Source: Flavobacterium sp. HSC-61S13 (GTDB lineage: Bacteria; Bacteroidota; Bacteroidia; Flavobacteriales; Flavobacteriaceae). From it: a stretch of DNA of 64,000 bases. Below are positions 43,686-52,493 of the stretch, piece after piece (position 1 is the stretch's first letter; each line of letters starts with the position of its first letter). The stretch is from NCBI RefSeq assembly GCF_024171535.1, contig NZ_JALJZV010000015.1:1-64000 (forward strand), read 5' to 3'. Both the position numbers and the translations under genes were made by a program. The notes beneath the pieces were generated by a model. It made no database searches. It had not been told where the DNA came from and worked only from the letters and a program-made list of their open reading frames with translations.

Positions 43686-44417
43686 TTACTTAGATGCGGC
43701 ATAAATGGTAGCTACTCCACCAAGTGTCTGTGGCATATCTCTAACTTCTATAAACCCAACTTTTCTCAAAATATTGTTTAACGCTTCTCCATAAGGGAAA
43801 TTTGTTGCCGATTCTGATAAATAAGTATATGCTTTTTTGTCTTTTGAGAATATTTTTCCAATTATTGGCATCAATCCGTTGGTAAATATAGCATATCCTT
43901 GCTTAAAAGGAAATTTTGTAGGCACAGAAGTTTCTAAAATCACAAAAATTCCTCCTGGTTTTAACACACGCAGTATTTCGGCAAGCCCTTTTTCTAAGGT
44001 TTCGAAATTTCGTACTCCAAAGGCAACGGTAATTGCGTCAAAATAATTGTCCTCAAAGGGAAGATTTTCGGAATCACCTAAGACCATCTCAATGCGGCTG
44101 TTCAGGTTTCTTTCTTTTATTTTTTGTTTACCCACTTCAAGCATACCTTCAGAAATATCCAATCCGATGATTTGTATAGCTTGGGTTTCTGCCATTAAAA
44201 TAGCTAAATCGCCTGTTCCTGTAGCGATGTCTAATACGCGTTTTGGATTGGTGTCGGCGACTAGTTTAAGAACTTTTTTACGCCATTTTACATCATTTCC
44301 CAATGAAATAATACGGTTCAAACGGTCGTATTTTCCAGAAATGGTGTCAAACATTTGTGCCACTTGTTCTTTTTTGCCTAATTCGGATTCTTTATATGGG
44401 GTGATATTCTTTGACAT
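43686..44417 (-). CDS. ubiE: Demethylmenaquinone methyltransferase
   Basis: SAM-dependent C-methyltransferase for the last step of menaquinone synthesis (also called MenG; ubiquinone is not expected in this phylum). The 243 residues carry VLDIATGTGDLAI (SAM motif I), DAITVAFGVRNFETLEKGLAEILRVLKPGGI (motifs II-III) and the family opening YKESELGKKEQVAQMFDTISGKYDRLNR. Signatures YTYLSESATNFPYGEAL match UbiE. A -7 box is just upstream, and porT follows it. It is cytoplasmic. Confidence 0.96.
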   Translation of the reverse strand: MSKNITPYKESELGKKEQVAQMFDTISGKYDRLNRIISLGNDVKWRKKVLKLVADTNPKRVLDIATGTGDLAILMAETQAIQIIGLDISEGMLEVGKQKIKERNLNSRIEMVLGDSENLPFEDNYFDAITVAFGVRNFETLEKGLAEILRVLKPGGIFVILETSVPTKFPFKQGYAIFTNGLMPIIGKIFSKDKKAYTYLSESATNFPYGEALNNILRKVGFIEVRDMPQTLGGVATIYAASK

Positions 44418-44431
44418 TTCTCTATTTTTTA

Positions 44432-44439
44432 CAAATATA
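44432..44439 (-). promoter_or_regulatory. -7 box TATATTTG for ubiE-porT
   Basis: TATATTTG on the minus strand, 14 bp before the ubiE ATG. Spacing to a TTG is not standard. Confidence 0.6.
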
Positions 44440-44590
44440 GGTATTCTTTGTAAATATGGTTGTGAGCAAATCGCGATATTCCCTTTAAAAGCTATAAATC
44501 GTCAAAAGAGTAGGCGTTGCTATTAAGAGGAGATAATTTGTAAACGAAGCAGTGGCTAAGGAGTCGTATTGTCAGATCAAAAGAGAAAGT

Positions 44591-44628
44591 AAAAATCCGT
44601 GTAGACCTCGGTCAAACACGGATTTCTT
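44591..44628 (-). terminator. Terminator after the GNAT gene
   Basis: AAATCCGTGT (44593-44602) with ACACGGATTT (44616-44625); on the minus strand it ends in a T run. Confidence 0.82.
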
Positions 44629-44636
44629 AATATAAT

Positions 44637-45200
44637 TTATTTTAGGTCGTAAACCATATGGTAATATTCACCGCCCATAAATGTCAGAGTCTCCTTGGCT
44701 TTAAAGCCAACTCTTTCATAGAGTTTTTGAGCATTTGGATTTTCAAAATCCACTAGTAAACCAACTTGTTTATACTGCTGTTCACGCGCATATTGGATGA
44801 TGTGCTGTAATAATGAACTGCCAATTCCTTTGCCTTGAGCTGAAGGTGCAACTGCTAGAGTATCTAAATACAATTCCCCGGCTTGGGTTTCGTTCTCAGG
44901 ATGCAATTCTAAACCATAACGACTGCTTATGTGTTCTAATACCGGCTTTCTCAATTCTTCGAGTTTACCCCCGTCATAACACGTAATAGAACCCCAGATG
45001 TCCTCGTGCTCATCAACAGCAACGAAAGTATTTTGATAGCTATATTGGTTGTTTTCTGATCGAAAAAAATGAGTTAAAAACTGGATGGCTTCCTCGATGT
45101 CACTCTTGCCAATAAAGGAAAAAACAATATCTTCCATGGCTTGTAACATCATTTCTGGAACGATGTCGTGATCCTCAATTTTTGCAGCTCTAATTATCAT
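44637..45200 (-). CDS. GNAT N-acetyltransferase
   Basis: A 187-residue member of the GCN5-related acetyltransferase family. Motif A is LDTLAVAPSAQGKGIGSSLLQHIIQYA, with the QGKGIG pyrophosphate loop, and motif B is VGLLVDFENPNAQKLYERVGFKA. It opens with IIRAAKIEDHD, the usual beta-1 strand. The substrate (small molecule or protein amine) cannot be told. It stands alone with a terminator; upstream is a 304-bp gap. Confidence 0.9.
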   Translation of the reverse strand: MIIRAAKIEDHDIVPEMMLQAMEDIVFSFIGKSDIEEAIQFLTHFFRSENNQYSYQNTFVAVDEHEDIWGSITCYDGGKLEELRKPVLEHISSRYGLELHPENETQAGELYLDTLAVAPSAQGKGIGSSLLQHIIQYAREQQYKQVGLLVDFENPNAQKLYERVGFKAKETLTFMGGEYYHMVYDLK

Positions 45201-45504
45201 CTGATTTAAATGTTAGGTGAGTAAAATATTTGTCAAACACAAAAGTACGTTTTTTGCTTAGTATACTATAGTGAAAAGGAGGGCAATTTTTTAGAGCTTG
45301 TACTTCGTTGTTCTTGGCATAGTGTTGCTTTACCGACTTGGCATAGTGTTGCTTTACCGAAATACGGGTTAGAGCTGGAGTGCTTTTTTTGCTGTGATCA
45401 GTTGTTGGTCGGTTTTAAAAAGAATAGATGCTTGCGGTTATTGTTGCAACAAAGTTTTTTTCTTTTATATTTTTCTCGGATATTTATAGAATAAACCTTC
45501 TGAA
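45201..45504. other. Gene-free stretch holding a 24-bp tandem duplication
   Basis: Separates the divergent GNAT and DinB genes. It contains the perfect duplication at 45313-45360 and A+T-rich DNA; I see no -7 box of good quality for DinB and no small gene. Confidence 0.6.
45313..45360. repeat. Perfect 24-bp tandem duplication
   Basis: Copies at 45313-45336 and 45337-45360 are identical (begin CTTGGCATAGTG, end TTTACCGA). Both copies lie between genes. Confidence 0.95.
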
Positions 45505-46008
45505 ATGATGACAACGAATCCGTTATACGTTAACTATATCTCTAGATTTGAAAATAAAACCGTTCAAAGTGTTTTGGTTGACCGGATTAATGTGGTGAAG
45601 AAAATACTGGAAATCGTTTCTGCTGTGGATAAATGGAATTACAAATATGCCGAGGAGAAATGGAGTATAAAGCAAGTCATTCAGCATTGTATCGATTGCG
45701 AACGCATTTTTAGTTATCGCGCTCTTCATATAGCCCGTCAAGATCCAAATCCTTTATTTGGGTTTGATGAAAATGCGTATGCTGCGCAAGCGACAGTTAT
45801 TCATAAAAGTGGTGAAGCACTGATGTATGAATACATCTTATTAATGGAGAGTATTCGTTTGATGTATGATGGTTTTGAAGAAGTGGACTTGCAAAAGACT
45901 GGAGTAATCGCGACAAACCAGATTTCTGTAGGTGATATTGGATTTGTAATAGGAGGTCACAGTTTGCATCATATGGATGTAATTCTGGACCGATATCTTA
46001 AGGAGTAA
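45505..46008 (+). CDS. DinB-family metal-dependent hydrolase
   Basis: A 167-residue four-helix DinB/DfsB-like protein. The three metal-binding histidines would be in WSIKQVIQHCIDCERIF (His56) and GGHSLHHMDVILD (His152 and His156 region). DinB-like proteins include thiol-transferases using bacillithiol, which this phylum makes, but other roles are known; function is not settled. Two ATGs stand in tandem at 45505 and 45508; either could start. It is followed by a strong terminator. Confidence 0.88.
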   Translation: MMTTNPLYVNYISRFENKTVQSVLVDRINVVKKILEIVSAVDKWNYKYAEEKWSIKQVIQHCIDCERIFSYRALHIARQDPNPLFGFDENAYAAQATVIHKSGEALMYEYILLMESIRLMYDGFEEVDLQKTGVIATNQISVGDIGFVIGGHSLHHMDVILDRYLKE

Positions 46009-46045
46009 AAAAAAAGAGCTATCTGAATGGATAGCTCTTTTTTTT
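46007..46045. terminator. Bidirectional terminator between DinB and ppa
   Basis: A run of A, AGAGCTATC, loop TGAATG, GATAGCTCT and a run of T, between convergent genes. It starts right at the DinB stop. Confidence 0.93.
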
Positions 46046-46048
46046 GTA

Positions 46049-46579
46049 TTAAAAACGGATGCTAAATAAGCCTTCCGGTTTGTTTTCTAGATTGTCAAAA
46101 CGATCTGTGCATTCTTTGATCATAGCAATCGCTGCTGCTTTATCTCCAAATCCGTTCGTGATTACTTTTTTGCTTTCCAAGTCTTTATATACTTTGAAGA
46201 AGTGTTCTACTTCTTTTTTGAAATGTTCATTAACATCCTGAATATCGTTCAGTTTGTTCATGATTGGATCAGAAACAGGTACACAAAGAATTTTTTCATC
46301 AGGTCCTTTGTCGTCTTCCATATAAAAAATACCTACTGGCTTTACTTCAACTACCAATCCTGGGATAGTAGGTTCTGTAACCAATACCAATACGTCTAAA
46401 GGATCTCCGTCTAAAGCCAAGGTTTCTGGTATAAAACCATAATCAGCAGGATATCTCATAGCAGAATATAAAAGGCGATCAAAACGCAATCTTTTAAGGT
46501 CAAAATCGTATTCGTATTTATTTCTACTTCCTGTAGGGATTTCGACAAAAGCGTCGAAACTTTCAAAATTATTATTCAT
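46049..46579 (-). CDS. ppa: Inorganic pyrophosphatase, family I
   Basis: Hydrolyses pyrophosphate to orthophosphate with Mg2+, driving biosynthetic reactions. The active-site signature is DGDPLDVLVLV (about residues 63-73, with the Asp cluster), with RNKYEYDFD and YPADYGFIPETL before it. The 176 residues and the absence of a DHH domain place it in family I. It has a promoter with almost canonical -33 and -7 elements and ends at a terminator shared with DinB. Cytoplasmic. Confidence 0.96.
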   Translation of the reverse strand: MNNNFESFDAFVEIPTGSRNKYEYDFDLKRLRFDRLLYSAMRYPADYGFIPETLALDGDPLDVLVLVTEPTIPGLVVEVKPVGIFYMEDDKGPDEKILCVPVSDPIMNKLNDIQDVNEHFKKEVEHFFKVYKDLESKKVITNGFGDKAAAIAMIKECTDRFDNLENKPEGLFSIRF

Positions 46580-46617
46580 ATATAATGTCTTTATTTCTTC
46601 ATCTTATAATTGGAGTG

Positions 46618-46648
46618 CAAAAATAAGTTAAATCCTACTTTATACCAA
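46618..46648 (-). promoter_or_regulatory. Promoter TTG-N20-TATTTTTG for ppa
   Basis: On the minus strand TTG at 46646-46648, 20 bp spacer, TATTTTTG at 46618-46625, about 39 bp before the ATG. Confidence 0.7.
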
Positions 46649-46674
46649 GCTTTAAAGTCAATATTAGTTAATTG

Positions 46675-49158
46675 TTAGAAATAGAACCCAAAAGATCCTT
46701 TAACTCCAAATCGTTTTGCCTCAGGTAAATCGAGATAACTGCCTCTCCAAGAAAAGTCGATTCTAAAGAATTTAAAGATGTTGCCCACGCCGACATGATA
46801 TTCCCAGTACACGTCCTCGGGAGCTCTATATGTGATGTTAGAAGCATTAAGAGCGATGTTTTCGTCGGATATACGACCGTATACTCCTCTAATTCCAACG
46901 ATTTCGCGTAGGTTTAGGTCTCGTAAATACGGTATTCTAGAGAACAATCGGCCGTTAAAGTTGTGTTCGAGGTGTAATGATACATATTCGTCTGTGACGA
47001 ATTCGTAATAATTCATCAAGCTATAAGCGTTATCAATCAAGAAATACGATTGATTACCCGGTACTACGTTTAATAAACCTAAAGGAACTTCGCCAAAGGT
47101 TTTACCTGTTTCAAAAGTTGTAGTCAGTCGGCCAAATCCACCGAGTAGCAAAGGTTGTCTATAATAAAATTGCAATCTTTGGTAGTCAAAATCACTGTTG
47201 AAAACCCCTTGCAATCCCTGACTGAAATTCAGGAATAAATGAGAATAATTAGCGTCAACATCTGTTCTGTCAACCCCAACGCCTATGGTTCGTCGATTCG
47301 GAGTGTAGTCTATGGATAAGCTAACTTCAGATTGAGTTACATTGCTTTTGGTAATACCGTTGTCCTTGTCGATATAATAGTCTAAACTAAAGGTTTCAGA
47401 GGCTGATTTGAGTGTGCGGAAACTAAAGGTTGAGGAAAACTTTAAGTTTTTAACCGGTTCAATTTCGAGCCCTAAAGTCGATAGGTTGATCGAGGTTAAC
47501 TTAGAGTTGTCTCCACTGGCAAATAGCGAACTCGAAGCAAAACTACGTCCTAATATATTATTGGTTTCCGTTAGGCTGACTCCAATCTGTTCAATATCGC
47601 GACGATTACCTCCGTAGAGAATAAGTCGATTTGGGGTATTCAATAATATCTTTCCCGAAAGGCCGTACTTAAATTGACCGTCTTTAAATCCATAGGCGGT
47701 ATAGCCTTCAAGACGCCATTTGTCATTAGGTCCAAAATAGGTTCGTCCGCCTGTTCGCAAACGGATGCCCTCAACATCATTGTATCCAAAAGAAGAGAAG
47801 ATCGGTCCGTAATCAAATTTGCCGACTTGTATGTATTCGCTGGCTAAAACGGTACCCAATGAAAATAACTGTTTAAAACGTCGAACCGTTTGTAGGGTGT
47901 CGAGCATTTTATAAATACCTAATTCATCTTTGCTTAAAGGTTCAAAGCGATATTCCTGCCAAAATTCATCAGATTTGGTATAGATGGATTCGTTGTAGTC
48001 GTTGACTTCTTCCTTATAAAACTTTTCCTCCTTCTCTTTGTCGAAGACGTGATTTCTAAATAAGGTCGTTCGTTTTCCGTAAACTCCCTTTGATTTTTCT
48101 TTTTTGGAAAGACTAAAATCAGACATCATATAATCTTTTGTCAATAGAAAAACCGAGTCGTTTAACACGTCAAATTCCTGTTCGATATAGATGTCTTTTA
48201 CCCAGTTGATGTTGGCACCTTTACTAGCTTCAAGGTTGATTTTTTTGATGGCAAAAGTACTGTCGTTGACCCAAAAGTCTCCCTTAAATGTCAACTCGTT
48301 TTTTCTGCGTGGATAGTACACAATATTATAACACCATTTGTTATCGATATACGCACTGTCTGCTAAAATATAATTGTATACGTTAATACCGGTTCTCGAC
48401 AGTGGGCTGATAAAATCCTTATCAAAAAACTTCAGGTAGTTGTTGTAAATATCGTAATCGGCATAAAGGTCTTTGATAAAGGCGATGATATGCTGATTGG
48501 TGTTAAAACCCGAATTTTTGTTGGCAGAAGTTTTTTCAATGCTTTTAGATCTTACATTGTCTCCGTAGACATTGCTAAGTTTTTCATTGATGAAAATAGG
48601 CAGGTAAGTTTTACCCGTAATACTTGAGGTGTCGACGTGGTCAAAAATAAATTCCATGCCTTTAAAAATTCTCTTTTTTGTAAAAGCACTATCGATAGAA
48701 TTCATGTCAAATTCTACTTTTTCATACTTCTCATATTCGTATTGTTTAAACATATGGAGCCCGTTTTGTTTTTTTCGAGCCCATATTTTACGAAGAATGT
48801 CTAAAGCGGGATTGTCTTTTTTGGAGGTTTTTCCAGTATATATTTTTACTTCAGCCAAAAGATTGTCCTCTTCAAGAGTGACTTTTAAGTCCAGATTCGT
48901 GCTTTTTGGCAATAGTACTTCCTTGGTTTTATAACCGATGAAGCTGATCACCAAAGTATCGTAATCCTTCTGAGATTCTAAATAGAATTTCCCCGATTCG
49001 TTAGCGATTACGCCTTGAGTTGAGTTTTTGAAATAAACGCTAGAGTAGGGAACGGCTTCGTTGTTTTTATCCTTAATCTGTCCACTGGCTTTTGTTTGAG
49101 CAAATGATACAATAGGGCAACAAAAAGCAATGATCAATAGAATGATTACCTTTTTCAT
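46675..49158 (-). CDS. DUF5686 outer-membrane protein with carboxypeptidase-like N-terminal domain
   Basis: An 827-residue protein with signal MKKVIILLIIAFCCPIVSFAQ, then a carboxypeptidase regulatory-like domain (about residues 23-110: ASGQIKDKNNEAVPYSSVYFKNSTQGVIANESGKFYLE) as in SusC-type proteins, then the DUF5686 region and a C-terminal barrel ending GVKGSFGFYF. No TonB box or plug is seen, so it is not a classic SusC receptor. I use the start at 49158; an earlier ATG at 49203 is inside the pdhB terminator. Function unknown; the family is common in Bacteroidota outer membranes. Confidence 0.88.
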   Translation of the reverse strand: MKKVIILLIIAFCCPIVSFAQTKASGQIKDKNNEAVPYSSVYFKNSTQGVIANESGKFYLESQKDYDTLVISFIGYKTKEVLLPKSTNLDLKVTLEEDNLLAEVKIYTGKTSKKDNPALDILRKIWARKKQNGLHMFKQYEYEKYEKVEFDMNSIDSAFTKKRIFKGMEFIFDHVDTSSITGKTYLPIFINEKLSNVYGDNVRSKSIEKTSANKNSGFNTNQHIIAFIKDLYADYDIYNNYLKFFDKDFISPLSRTGINVYNYILADSAYIDNKWCYNIVYYPRRKNELTFKGDFWVNDSTFAIKKINLEASKGANINWVKDIYIEQEFDVLNDSVFLLTKDYMMSDFSLSKKEKSKGVYGKRTTLFRNHVFDKEKEEKFYKEEVNDYNESIYTKSDEFWQEYRFEPLSKDELGIYKMLDTLQTVRRFKQLFSLGTVLASEYIQVGKFDYGPIFSSFGYNDVEGIRLRTGGRTYFGPNDKWRLEGYTAYGFKDGQFKYGLSGKILLNTPNRLILYGGNRRDIEQIGVSLTETNNILGRSFASSSLFASGDNSKLTSINLSTLGLEIEPVKNLKFSSTFSFRTLKSASETFSLDYYIDKDNGITKSNVTQSEVSLSIDYTPNRRTIGVGVDRTDVDANYSHLFLNFSQGLQGVFNSDFDYQRLQFYYRQPLLLGGFGRLTTTFETGKTFGEVPLGLLNVVPGNQSYFLIDNAYSLMNYYEFVTDEYVSLHLEHNFNGRLFSRIPYLRDLNLREIVGIRGVYGRISDENIALNASNITYRAPEDVYWEYHVGVGNIFKFFRIDFSWRGSYLDLPEAKRFGVKGSFGFYF

Positions 49159-49170
49159 AGTTGTAGCAAT

Positions 49171-49200
49171 AAAAAAAACTCCATCAAAAAGATGGAGTTT
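49171..49200 (-). terminator. Terminator after pdhB
   Basis: AAAAAACTCCATC, loop AAAAA, GATGGAGTTT, ending the minus-strand pdhB gene and lying just before the DUF5686 start. Confidence 0.8.
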
Positions 49201-49219
49201 CAAAGATAAGGTAATTTTG

Positions 49220-50197
49220 TTATTTGTATGCGACTTTTTTCACGGCTTTAATAACATCTTCAGAGTTTGGTAACCATTCTCTTAAAAGTTCTGGTGAATA
49301 AGGCGCAGGAGTATCTGCAGTTGTAATTCTTTGGATTGGTGCATCTAAATAATCGAAAGCTTGCTCTTGTACGATATAAGTGATTTCAGAAGCAACACTT
49401 CCGAATGGCCAAGCCTCTTCTAAAACTACCAAACGATTTGTTTTTTTGACAGATTTTAAAATAGTAGCGTGATCCATAGGACGAACCGTTCTTAGGTCAA
49501 TGATCTCACAAGATATGCCGTCTTTAGCTAACGCTTCTGCAGCAATATAGGCTTCCTTGATGATTTTCCCAAATGAAACGATAGTTACATCGGTTCCTTC
49601 TCTTTTGATTTCGGCTACGCCTAATGGAATGATGTACTCGCCTTCAGGAACTTCTCCCTTGTCTCCATACATTTGTTCCGATTCCATAAAGATCACAGGA
49701 TCGTTATCTCTAATTGCGGCTTTTAATAATCCCTTTGCATCATAAGGGTTTGAAGGAACTACGACCTTTAAACCAGGAGTGTTTGCAAACCAGTTTTCAA
49801 AAGCCTGAGAGTGTGTCGCTCCCAATTGTCCTGCTGAAGCAGTTGGACCTCTAAAAACTATAGGCATTGGAAATTGTCCGCCAGACATCTGACGCATTTT
49901 TGCTGCATTGTTGATGATCTGATCGATTCCAACTAAGGAGAAGTTGAAAGTCATAAACTCAACAATAGGGCGGTTACCATTCATGGCAGATCCTACAGCT
50001 ATACCAGCAAATCCCAATTCAGCAATCGGGGTGTCAATAACTCTTTTCGGACCGAATTCGTCAAGCATACCTTTTGAAGCTTTGTAAGCCCCGTTGTATT
50101 CTGCAACTTCTTCACCCATTAAATATATCGTTTCGTCGCGGCGCATTTCTTCGCTCATCGCTTCACATATCGCTTCTCTAAATTGAATCGTTCTCAT
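49220..50197 (-). CDS. pdhB: Pyruvate dehydrogenase E1 component, beta subunit
   Basis: Beta subunit of the alpha2-beta2 E1 decarboxylase that feeds pyruvate into acetyl-CoA. The 325 residues include EAICEAMSEEMRRDETIYLMGEEVAEYNGAYK (opening), RVIDTPIAELGFAGIAVGSAM, IVEFMTFNFSLVGIDQIINNAAK and LRTVRPMDHATILKSVKKTNRLVVLEE. PdhA and E2 are not in the window. A related branched-chain E1 beta is the alternative but the sequence fits pyruvate. It has a -7 box and a terminator. Confidence 0.92.
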   Translation of the reverse strand: MRTIQFREAICEAMSEEMRRDETIYLMGEEVAEYNGAYKASKGMLDEFGPKRVIDTPIAELGFAGIAVGSAMNGNRPIVEFMTFNFSLVGIDQIINNAAKMRQMSGGQFPMPIVFRGPTASAGQLGATHSQAFENWFANTPGLKVVVPSNPYDAKGLLKAAIRDNDPVIFMESEQMYGDKGEVPEGEYIIPLGVAEIKREGTDVTIVSFGKIIKEAYIAAEALAKDGISCEIIDLRTVRPMDHATILKSVKKTNRLVVLEEAWPFGSVASEITYIVQEQAFDYLDAPIQRITTADTPAPYSPELLREWLPNSEDVIKAVKKVAYK

Positions 50198-50637
50198 AAT
50201 TTTTCTGTTTCCGTAATTTATAAGGTTGACAAAAATAAATAAATAAATTTATTAATCCTACAAATATGACAGTCCTTATCGCTGAGTTCGTGTTAACTAT
50301 ACGTGAAATAAAAATGTTTTTTTTATAAATAGATTTTAAAAGCAGTGACTCCACGTTGATTTATTCTTTTTCCGCTAAATTGAAATGCAAAAACACCGCA
50401 TTATTCTTGTTTAATTTGATATTATGTTGTATATTATATAAAAGGAAATGGTTTGCTAAATGGCTTTTTTAGCGAAATATTCTAGGGAAAAGTTAAGGTA
50501 AGTCAATAATTGGATGAGCTCGCAGTTCTTGTAAATAGGCGTTCTAAAAATATTTTATATGCTTGCATAGTAAATATTTAAAAATAAATTATTATTTTCG
50601 TTCCAAGAAAATTGTAAAACACATAAACGTATATATA
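50198..50637. other. 440-bp gap between divergent pdhB and etfB
   Basis: Contains the pdhB -7 box (50230-50237), A+T-rich sequence and an imperfect hairpin near 50452-50477 without a T run. A TATTTTCG element at 50593-50600, one base off the -7 consensus, could drive etfB. I see no gene. Confidence 0.55.
50230..50237 (-). promoter_or_regulatory. -7 box TATTTTTG for pdhB
   Basis: TATTTTTG on the minus strand, 32 bp before the ATG. Confidence 0.6.
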
Positions 50638-51384
50638 ATGAAAATATTAGTTTGCATCAGCCATGTGCCTGATACTACTTCCAAGATTAATTTTGTGAAT
50701 GGTGATTCAGAGTTTGATACTAACGGTGTTCAATTTGTTGTGAATCCCAATGATGAGTTTGGTTTGACACGTGCAATTTGGTTTAAAGAAAAACAAGGTG
50801 CACAAGTAACTGTAGTGAATGTAGGTGGTCCAGAAACTGAGGCTACACTTAGAAAAGCATTAGCTATAGGAGCAGATGAGGCTATTCGTGTTAATGCAGT
50901 TCCTACAGATGGTTTGTTTGTAGCGAAGCAATTGGCGGAAGTAGTAAAAAACGGATCGTTTGATTTGGTTATTGCTGGTAAGGAGTCCTTAGATTATAAT
51001 GGAGCTATGGTTCCAGGAATGTTGGCTTCACTTTTAGGATATGATTTTGTTAATTCATGTATTGGATTAGAGGTTGATGGTACATCAGCTAAGGCTATTA
51101 GAGAAATCGATGGTGGAAAAGAAACGATTGCTGCAAACTTACCTTTGGTAGTAGGTGGTCAAAAAGGTATAGTAGAAGAGAAGGACTTAAGAATACCAAA
51201 CATGCGTGGTATTATGACAGCTAGAACTAAGGCTTTAACGATTGTTGAGCCAATTGGTACTGTTGCTGCGACTAAAGTGATTCGATTTGAAAAACCAGCT
51301 CCAAAATCCGCTGTGAAATTGGTTAGCCCGGATAATTTAGATGAACTAGTAAACTTGTTGCACAACGAAGCAAAAGTGATCTAA
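50638..51384 (+). CDS. etfB: Electron transfer flavoprotein beta subunit
   Basis: Smaller subunit of the ETF heterodimer, carrying AMP and taking electrons from acyl-CoA dehydrogenases. The 248 residues begin MKILVCISHVPDTTSKINF, which matches family N-termini; a longer reading from 50563 would add 25 unlikely residues. Family blocks are NPNDEFGLTRAIWFKEK, ADEAIRVNAVP, GKESLDYNGAMVPGMLA and the ETF beta signature region LRIPNMRGIMTARTKALTI. It lies 47 bp before etfA in the same direction. Terminal electron acceptor is probably ETF-quinone oxidoreductase. Confidence 0.95.
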   Translation: MKILVCISHVPDTTSKINFVNGDSEFDTNGVQFVVNPNDEFGLTRAIWFKEKQGAQVTVVNVGGPETEATLRKALAIGADEAIRVNAVPTDGLFVAKQLAEVVKNGSFDLVIAGKESLDYNGAMVPGMLASLLGYDFVNSCIGLEVDGTSAKAIREIDGGKETIAANLPLVVGGQKGIVEEKDLRIPNMRGIMTARTKALTIVEPIGTVAATKVIRFEKPAPKSAVKLVSPDNLDELVNLLHNEAKVI

Positions 51385-51431
51385 TCTAAATTTAAGTAAA
51401 AAATAATTATACCATCATTAAAATTAAGAAT

Positions 51432-52400
51432 ATGTCTATTTTAATATATGCTGAATCAGCAGAAGGAAAATTTAAAAAAGTAGCTTTAGAGTTAGCGTCT
51501 TATGCTAAGAAAGTAGCAGAAACGATGGGAACTACCGTTACTGCAGTGGCTGTAAATATATCAGATGTTAGTGAATTAGCTAACTACGGTGTAGATAAAG
51601 TTTTAAAGGTTACGAATGAGCAATTGAAAGCATTTAATGCCAAAGCTTACGCTGATGTGATCAAACAAGCAGCTCAAAAAGAAGGAACAAAATTAGTGGT
51701 GTTATCATCGACTACAGATAGTTTGTATTTAGCTCCAATTTTAGCAGTAGGTTTAGATGCGGGTTATGCGTCTAATGTTGTTGCTTTACCAGAGAGTACT
51801 AGTCCTTTTGTTGTAAAGAGAACGGCTTTTTCTAATAAAGCGTTTAATCATACAGAAATCAATTCGGATATTAAAGTTATTGCTTTAGGTAAAAACTCTT
51901 TTGGATTGGTTGAAAGTAACGGTCCTGCTGTTGCAGAAGATTTTGCTCCGTCTTTAAACAATGCTGATTTTACTTTAAAAGTAGAGCATGTTGAGAAAAC
52001 GAGTGGTAAAGTAACTATTGCAGATGCGGATATTGTGGTATCTGCTGGACGTGGTTTAAAAGGACCGGAAAACTGGGGTATGATCGAAGAGTTGGCTTCT
52101 GTTTTAGGAGCGGCAACTGCTTGTTCTAAACCAGTTTCTGATTTGGATTGGAGACCTCACGAAGAACACGTAGGACAAACAGGAAAACCTGTGGCAGCCA
52201 ATTTGTATATTGCAATTGGTATTTCTGGAGCGATTCAGCATATTGCAGGAATCAATGCTTCTAAAGTGAAAGTAGTAATTAACTCTGACGCTGAAGCGCC
52301 TTTCTTTAAAGTTGCTGACTATGGTGTTGTAGGTGATGCTTTTGAAATAGTACCAAAATTAATTGAAAAATTAAAAGAATTCAAAGCTAAGAATTCTTAG
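51432..52400 (+). CDS. etfA: Electron transfer flavoprotein alpha subunit
   Basis: FAD-binding subunit of ETF, 322 residues. The C-terminal FAD domain has VSAGRGLKGPENWGMIEELASVLGAATACSKPVSD and EHVGQTGKPVAANLYIAIGISGAIQHIAGI, the EtfA signature, and the end NSDAEAPFFKVADYGVVGDAFEIVPKL is typical. The N-terminal domain (1-190) is the nucleotide-binding-like half. It follows etfB, and a long-loop hairpin at 52422-52475 probably ends the two-gene transcript. Confidence 0.96.
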   Translation: MSILIYAESAEGKFKKVALELASYAKKVAETMGTTVTAVAVNISDVSELANYGVDKVLKVTNEQLKAFNAKAYADVIKQAAQKEGTKLVVLSSTTDSLYLAPILAVGLDAGYASNVVALPESTSPFVVKRTAFSNKAFNHTEINSDIKVIALGKNSFGLVESNGPAVAEDFAPSLNNADFTLKVEHVEKTSGKVTIADADIVVSAGRGLKGPENWGMIEELASVLGAATACSKPVSDLDWRPHEEHVGQTGKPVAANLYIAIGISGAIQHIAGINASKVKVVINSDAEAPFFKVADYGVVGDAFEIVPKLIEKLKEFKAKNS

Positions 52401-52421
52401 ATTTTCAATTTACTCTTATAT

Positions 52422-52475
52422 AAAAGGGCTGTCTAAATGAAGAAATTACTATCTTTGTTTGACAGCCCTTTGTTG
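52422..52475 (+). terminator. Hairpin after etfA, long loop
   Basis: AAAGGGCTGTC (52423-52433) with GACAGCCCTTT (52461-52471), 27-nt loop, then TG and weak T content; likely but imperfect terminator. Confidence 0.6.
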
Positions 52476-52493
52476 TGATTATAAATAATAACT

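Noticed and set aside
44047..44526. Open frame of 159 codons opposite ubiE
   Set aside because: Shadow of ubiE; composition and motifs belong to the minus strand.
50452..50477. Hairpin near TTTGCTAAA/TTTAGCGAAA as a riboswitch or terminator
   Set aside because: The stem is short, has a bulge and no T run; no known riboswitch core is seen.
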